DNA from: Methanosarcina sp.
GTDB taxonomy: Archaea; Halobacteriota; Methanosarcinia; Methanosarcinales; Methanosarcinaceae
Direction of reading: 5' to 3'
Assembly: GCA_013331265.1 (NCBI GenBank)
Contig: DUGS01000066.1
Location: 5,165-13,173 of the forward strand
DNA length: 8,009 nucleotides
This document shows, piece after piece, positions 5,037 through 8,009 of the stretch; within the stretch, counting starts at the first letter, position 1, and every line of letters begins with the position of its first letter. Under the pieces are notes generated by a model. It searched no databases. It was given only the letters and a program-made list of their open reading frames with translations, and was not told the origin of the DNA. The position numbers and the translations under genes were made by a program.

Positions 5037-6380
5037 TCATTGTATTTCATCGGAATCATCTGAAAAAATGACAGACTGATCATTAGGTTTTTCAAAAAGG
5101 GCAGGGTACTTCTCTCTTAATGTTTTTTCTAGCTCTTCGTCTAATTTTGCTTTATAGAGTGTTTTCACTTTTGAAAGCTGGTCAATTGTAAGATTTTTGG
5201 CTCCTTTAAGGTTAGCTCCTTCAAGATTGGCATTTTTCAAGTTAGCCATTTCAAGGTTAGCTCCTTTGAGGTTAGCGTACATAAGGATAGCTCTTTCAAG
5301 GTTAGCTTCTATAAGGTTAGCTCCTTCAAGGTTAGCTCCTTCAAGGTTAGCCTCTCTAAGGAGAGTCCCTTCAAGGTTAGCTTCTCTAAGGAGAGTCTCT
5401 TCAAGATTAGCTCCCCAAAATTCAGCTCCTTTAAGATTTGCTCCCCAAAATTCAGCCTTTTCAAGATGAGCACCATTAAAGCTAGCCTTTTCAAGATAAG
5501 CATCATTTAAGCCCGCTCTTTCAAGATGAACATCCAGAAGGAGAGCCTTTTCAAGATGAGTATCATAAAGATAAGCCTCTTCAATATGAGCACTGCAAAG
5601 ATCAGCTCCTTCGAGATGACTGCTCCTAAGGTCAGCCCCTTGAAGATTTGCCTCACTAAAATCAGCCCCTTGAAGATTAGCCTCTTGAAGGTCAACTTCT
5701 TGGAGGTTAGCCTCTTGAAGAGTAGCTCCTTGAAGATTAGTCTCTTGAAGAGTAGCCCCTTGAAGAAATGTTCCTCGCAGATCGAGACGTTTGGAATTTT
5801 CATTGTTAAAATTATTTTTGGATTTTCCAATTACAGTAAGAATTGCTTGAATATCTAGAGTTATTTTATCTCGACTTTCAGCTAATTCTACAGGTGAGTT
5901 TTTCCGAATATAAGCTGTTAGAATCTCCATAATTGGCCAGTAATCTTTCTCAGACTCTTTTGAGATCCTTTCAAGGGCATATATTCCACCCAATCTAATC
6001 TCTATAGCTGGATTCCCATCTTTATCAACAGATCCTAGCTGATCAATAGCCCTTGTAAAACGTTCAGTAATCTGACCTTCCCTAGCAGTTGTAAGATTTC
6101 CCCAGGCAAAATAGATTCCAATCCCAACAGCAATGCCACCCAATATTTGAGCCAACGTAGCAAGATAGCTGTTTTCCATTTCAGCTAAGTCTTTAGGGTC
6201 GGCAATTCCAAATTGAGCTACTTGCCAGTGTGGAAGTGTAACTAATAATGTTACAGCAGTGACAATAACAATTATGCAAACTAGATAAGTTAATGGACGC
6301 TGTTTTATCTTCTCATAGAGTCGCTTAATCTCTTTTTTTGAATTCTCCGAAAACTGCTTCAACTCCTCAATTAGTGTCAT
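5037..6380 (-). CDS. Membrane-anchored pentapeptide-repeat protein
   Basis: A 447-residue protein of unknown function. From the ATG at 6380: residues 1-29 are charged and helical; two membrane segments lie at about 30-49 (LTYLVCIIVIVTAVTLLV) and 73-93 (YLATLAQILGGIAVGIGIYFAWG). A conserved cytosolic block then reads RAIDQLGS..(D/N)GNPAIEIRLGGIYALERISKES (about 110-144) and YWPIMEILTAYIR. Residues about 199-394 are about 39 tandem pentapeptides of the A(N/D)LxG/E type, expected to fold as a right-handed quadrilateral beta-helix of about ten coils. A charged tail of about 50 residues (TIDQLSKVKTLYKAKLDEEL...) ends the protein. The 'RLGGIYALERI' block with two helices and pentapeptides is a recurrent architecture in archaea and cyanobacteria, with no known activity. 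ATG 6380 is chosen because AGGA lies nine bases upstream; the frame is open to a TTG at 6401. Stop is TGA. It appears monocistronic. Confidence 0.9.
   Translation of the reverse strand: MTLIEELKQFSENSKKEIKRLYEKIKQRPLTYLVCIIVIVTAVTLLVTLPHWQVAQFGIADPKDLAEMENSYLATLAQILGGIAVGIGIYFAWGNLTTAREGQITERFTRAIDQLGSVDKDGNPAIEIRLGGIYALERISKESEKDYWPIMEILTAYIRKNSPVELAESRDKITLDIQAILTVIGKSKNNFNNENSKRLDLRGTFLQGATLQETNLQGATLQEANLQEVDLQEANLQGADFSEANLQGADLRSSHLEGADLCSAHIEEAYLYDTHLEKALLLDVHLERAGLNDAYLEKASFNGAHLEKAEFWGANLKGAEFWGANLEETLLREANLEGTLLREANLEGANLEGANLIEANLERAILMYANLKGANLEMANLKNANLEGANLKGAKNLTIDQLSKVKTLYKAKLDEELEKTLREKYPALFEKPNDQSVIFSDDSDEIQ
5199..5786 (-). repeat. Tandem 15/30-bp coding repeats of the pentapeptide region
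   Basis: The DNA coding the beta-helix is an array of about 39 fifteen-bp units; on the plus strand the recurrent core is like TTCAAGGTTAGCTCC. Some neighbouring 30-bp pairs are nearly identical, for example around 5340-5400, which encodes TLLREANLEG twice in near succession, and around 5408-5458, which encodes AEFWGANL twice. This indicates recent growth by slippage or unequal exchange. Confidence 0.85.
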
Positions 6381-6446
6381 AATCTCTGTCCTTTTCCACA
6401 AAATTTACCTGTTCTTAATCAATAGTGAACAAATTAAACATTGCCA

Positions 6447-6454
6447 TTTATAAT
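6447..6454 (-). promoter_or_regulatory. Putative TATA box of the pentapeptide-repeat gene
   Basis: The minus strand reads TTATAAAT, a near-consensus archaeal TATA, about 67 bp upstream of the ATG at 6380. A start site near 6420 would give a leader of about 40 bases containing the AGGA ribosome site. Confidence 0.4.
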
Positions 6455-6506
6455 CAAAGGATAGAAATAGGAAACTTAAAGAGAATAGGTACAATTTCTA
6501 CTTTTA

Positions 6507-6637
6507 GAGCCTATCACATAACTCAAAAATGCGTCTCTGAATCTTGAATTTAGAACAACCAATGAGTCTTTGATTGTGAAAAATAGTTCTGAAATTCTTA
6601 TAGATTTAAAGATAAAAATTGGTTTTGGGATGAGCTC
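6507..6637. mobile_element. 131-bp non-autonomous IS-like remnant (IS5-type ends)
   Basis: The left end reads GAGCCTATCACATAACT (6507-6523). The right end, read on the minus strand, is GAGCTCATCCCAAAACC (6637-6621). The two agree at about 11 of 17 positions, including GAGC, ATC, CA and AAC blocks. The element is flanked on both sides by TTA (6504-6506 and 6638-6640), the 3-bp TNA duplication typical of the IS1031 group of IS5. The interior is AT-rich with no open frame. It is best read as an internally deleted copy or MITE. The ends are imperfect, so the boundary call is moderate; the autonomous parent is not in the window. Confidence 0.5.
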
Positions 6638-6683
6638 TTATAATGTACATTCTGTAGCAAAATCAAAAAAGAATACATTATAA
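6638..6683. repeat. 10-bp perfect inverted repeat overlapping a likely promoter
   Basis: TTATAATGTA at 6638-6647 and TACATTATAA at 6674-6683 are exact inverted copies with a 26-base spacer. Allowing a two-base bulge (CA), the match extends by three bases to TTC/GAA. The right arm overlaps the TATA-like box proposed for the HNH gene, so the pair could be an operator or only a hairpin. No partner is known. Confidence 0.5.
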
Positions 6684-6685
6684 TA
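6678..6685 (+). promoter_or_regulatory. Probable original TATA box of the HNH endonuclease gene
   Basis: The plus strand reads TTATAATA. It is now about 250 bp from the ATG at 6934. If the 198-bp element and one copy of its 8-bp duplication are removed, the distance falls to about 42 bp, which is normal for an archaeal promoter with a short leader. Confidence 0.4.
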
Positions 6686-6698
6686 AATTGAGGAAATA

Positions 6699-6896
6699 GA
6701 CTCTGTTCCAAAATCTAGTGATTTTGCATTTTTCGATTGAAACGTTGAATTTCCAAAAAGAATTCAGTCTTCAATCAAACTCAATATTCGAGATCTACCG
6801 GCATCAATTAGAAGGTAACGTTCAAAGAGTTGTGACCATTTTCAAAATCTAGTGATTTTTAATTTTAAGTTCATCACTAGATTTTGGCATTGTGTC
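6699..6896. mobile_element. 198-bp MITE-like element with 24-bp inverted repeats and 8-bp target duplication
   Basis: The ends at 6699-6722 and 6873-6896 are inverted copies matching at 20 of 24 positions; the inner 15 bases, CCAAAATCTAGTGAT, are identical and both begin GAC. The direct repeat AGGAAATA flanks it exactly at 6691-6698 and 6897-6904, the mark of a transposition event. The right end also holds an extra internal copy, CAAAATCTAGTGAT at 6843-6856, which forms a perfect 14-bp stem with 6873-6886 around a 16-base loop. There is no transposase; the one short open stretch inside has no recognisable similarity. An 8-bp duplication fits several IS families (for example ISL3, IS1595, IS66 or ISH6), so the parent is not named. 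It separates the HNH gene from its probable TATA box. Confidence 0.85.
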
Positions 6897-6923
6897 AGGA
6901 AATACTATTCAAAATATAGAAAT

Positions 6924-6928
6924 AGGTG
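6924..6928 (+). promoter_or_regulatory. Ribosome binding site of the HNH gene
   Basis: AGGTG lies five bases before the ATG at 6934 and decides that start over the in-frame GTG at 6892. The GTG falls inside the terminal repeat of the inserted element and so cannot be the ancestral start. Confidence 0.65.
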
Positions 6929-6933
6929 TATTT

Positions 6934-7707
6934 ATGGGTACTTACAGGTATTACCTTGGTATTTCTACAGAAAAATGGATTGAATTATTAAGTGACAGGA
7001 CTGTTTTTAAAGATGATGACATTAGCCTTCTAAAAGTTCTATATGAATGTCCAGATAATCGTCAAAAAGCGTCAGTACTTGCTCCGCTTCTTGGAGTTTC
7101 AAGTCATAGTGTGCTGAATCTTCAAATCTATTGGCTAGGAAGAAGAATTATTAACAAACTACCAGACATACAATTCCCAACAAATAAAAAAGGATCTATC
7201 CGTTATTGGGCTATTCCTTTTTGGGCAGAAGACGCTGAAACAAAAGGACAATATTTCTGGGAACTACGTCCAGAACTAAAGAAAGCCATTGAAGAGTTAT
7301 CGTATGCAGATTAGGCTAAAATACCATACATACCAATTTCAATAAGCAGTAAAAAAGGAGTAAAAATAGCTGAAGAGTTATTTGATGAAGATATTGAGAA
7401 ATTACCAGAAGGAGCAAAAAAACAGATTACTGTAAATGCCTATGAAAGAAATCCGAAGGCTAGAGAGCTATGTCTGCAAAAGTATGGATATAAATGCAGC
7501 GTGTGTGGATTCGATTTTGAAGAAGTTTATGGTGAGATTGGAACTAAATATATTCATGTTCATCATCTAAAACCTTTGAACGAAATAAATGGAGAATATG
7601 AAGTAGATCCTATTAATGATTTAAAACCTGTATGTCCAAATTGTCACTCTATGCTTCACAAAGCCAAATTATCAATTGAGCAATTGAGAGCAATATTGAA
7701 AAATTGA
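6934..7707 (+). CDS. HNH endonuclease (McrA-like) with an in-frame amber codon
   Basis: One frame of 257 codons ending in TGA, with a single internal TAG at codon 127. Residues 1-126 hold a winged-helix-like region (about 30-76: ISLLKVLYECP...ASVLAPLLGVSSHSV...LGRRI), then PFWAED and YFWELRPELKKAIEEL. After the TAG come a linker of about 40 residues and the nuclease domain: EGAKKQITVNAYERNPKARE, zinc knuckle Cys188-x-x-Cys191, HVHHLKPL with His208/210/211, DPINDLKPVCPNCHSMLH with Cys234, Cys237, His238 and His242. This matches HNH proteins annotated as McrA-type 5-methylcytosine-dependent restriction enzymes, in which an N-terminal module and the HNH domain normally sit in one chain. No ATG, GTG or TTG occurs in frame between the TAG and the GTG at 7501, which is already inside the knuckle. 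The alternatives are amber readthrough (pyrrolysine in Methanosarcina) or a fresh nonsense mutation; the sequence alone cannot decide. No methylase gene is adjacent. Confidence 0.8.
7312..7314 (+). other. In-frame TAG, candidate pyrrolysine codon
   Basis: The codon lies at position 127 of the HNH gene in the variable linker, between SYAD and AKIPY. The frame stays open and well conserved in motif for 130 codons after it. All other complete genes in the window stop at TAA or TGA. I see no convincing stem-loop directly downstream; Methanosarcina readthrough is not thought to need one strictly. Confidence 0.55.
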
Positions 7708-7781
7708 AATTACATCCTATTTAAATGATAAATAGGTAAAGTACCTTCAAGAAAAGGTAAAGCCTAAAATCATAATAGCTC

Positions 7782-8009
7782 TCAATGCACATTCAGGATC
7801 TTAACAGCTTTATTTCTTTTCCTCAATCCTTCAATGTCAGTATCTTTGTATTTCTCTGAAATCCTTTTGCACTGCTTCTTAATTGATCTTTTCTCATCTG
7901 ATAGTCTTTATCGTTAGGAACGTCCTTTTCACGAACCAAAAGTAGGAAATTAAGTATTTATCCAATTCACAGCTTTCTCTCCAGTTGTCGGATAAGAAAT
8001 AAATAACTT
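7782..8009 (-). pseudogene. Possible frameshifted gene remnant, cut by the window edge
   Basis: No intact frame exists in 7708-8009. On the minus strand, three successive stretches in different frames read like one protein: SDNWRESCELDKYLISYF, then LLLVREKDVPNDKDYQ, then SDEKRSIKKQCKRISEKYKD and further to TGA at 7784-7782. All are charged, natural in composition, and join without overlap if two frameshifts are assumed. I do not recognise the family. The right-hand end of the window cuts it, so the 5' end is unseen. The stretch 7708-7781 holds only two short copies of AGGTAAAG (7733-7740 and 7755-7762) and no clear terminator for the HNH gene. Low confidence; it could be non-coding. Confidence 0.3.

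Noticed and set aside
5199..5786. CRISPR-like array
   Set aside because: Units are 15 bp, contiguous and degenerate, without spacers, and they encode pentapeptides of the AxLxx type.
5197..5858. Several open frames of 65-110 codons on both strands over the pentapeptide array
   Set aside because: They arise because a 15-bp coding repeat without stops in one frame stays open in others; they are themselves periodic Leu/Lys/Ser-rich translations and have no ribosome sites.
6699..6896. A 48-codon stretch without stops inside the 198-bp element as a transposase fragment
   Set aside because: No start codon with a ribosome site and no catalytic motif; length is expected by chance in this AT-rich sequence.
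6892..6933. GTG start at 6892 giving the HNH protein 14 more residues
   Set aside because: The GTG lies within the terminal inverted repeat of the inserted element and has no ribosome site; the ATG at 6934 with AGGTG five bases upstream is much better.
7501..7707. A separate 68-codon HNH gene starting at GTG 7501
   Set aside because: The start would fall between the two cysteines of the zinc knuckle and delete the first one; the frame is continuous with the upstream part, so it is one gene interrupted by TAG.

Overview
The window looks like the chromosome of a methanogenic archaeon, most likely Methanosarcina or a close relative. The reasons are archaeal TATA-type promoters, Shine-Dalgarno sites of the AGGAGGTGAT type, a split MgtE transporter paired with a PhoU/RCK_C protein, a two-helix pentapeptide-repeat protein, and a coding frame that runs through an in-frame TAG. 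None of the eight genes whose 3' end lies in the window uses TAG as its terminal stop (TAA or TGA each time). The assignment rests on gene content only; there is no rRNA or tRNA gene here.

Left part (1-2381, all genes on the minus strand). The 5' end of an Old Yellow Enzyme-type NADH:flavin oxidoreductase runs off the left edge. It is followed by msrA (methionine sulfoxide reductase A, GTG start), a PEBP/YbhB-family lipoprotein and a 68-residue zinc-ribbon protein. Between the zinc-ribbon gene and the next gene lies a GC-rich hairpin element.

Middle part (2382-4933, minus strand). This is a three-gene cation-transport cluster: two short MgtE membrane-domain proteins that overlap by four bases (TTGA; the second starts at TTG behind a strong ribosome site), then, after a hairpin and U-rich stretch, a soluble protein made of two PhoU-RCK_C modules. 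The likely product is a heteromeric divalent-cation (Mg2+-type) transporter with a separate cytosolic regulator.

Right part (5037-8009). This part is AT-richer and accessory in character. A membrane-anchored protein with about 39 pentapeptide repeats (minus strand) is separated from a plus-strand HNH endonuclease gene by about 550 bp. That gap holds two apparent non-autonomous transposon remnants. One is 131 bp with imperfect IS5-like ends and a TTA duplication. The other is 198 bp with 24-bp terminal inverted repeats (20 of 24 matching) and a perfect 8-bp target duplication, AGGAAATA.

The main result is the HNH gene (6934-7707). A winged-helix-like N-terminal region and a complete McrA-type HNH nuclease domain lie in one frame of 257 codons, interrupted only by a TAG at codon 127. 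No ATG, GTG or TTG exists in frame between that TAG and the middle of the HNH zinc knuckle, so the nuclease domain cannot be made intact by reinitiation. Either the amber codon is read through, plausibly as pyrrolysine, or the gene is a very young pseudogene. The 198-bp element also sits exactly between the likely original TATA box and the start codon. The last 230 bp hold what may be a frameshifted minus-strand gene remnant.
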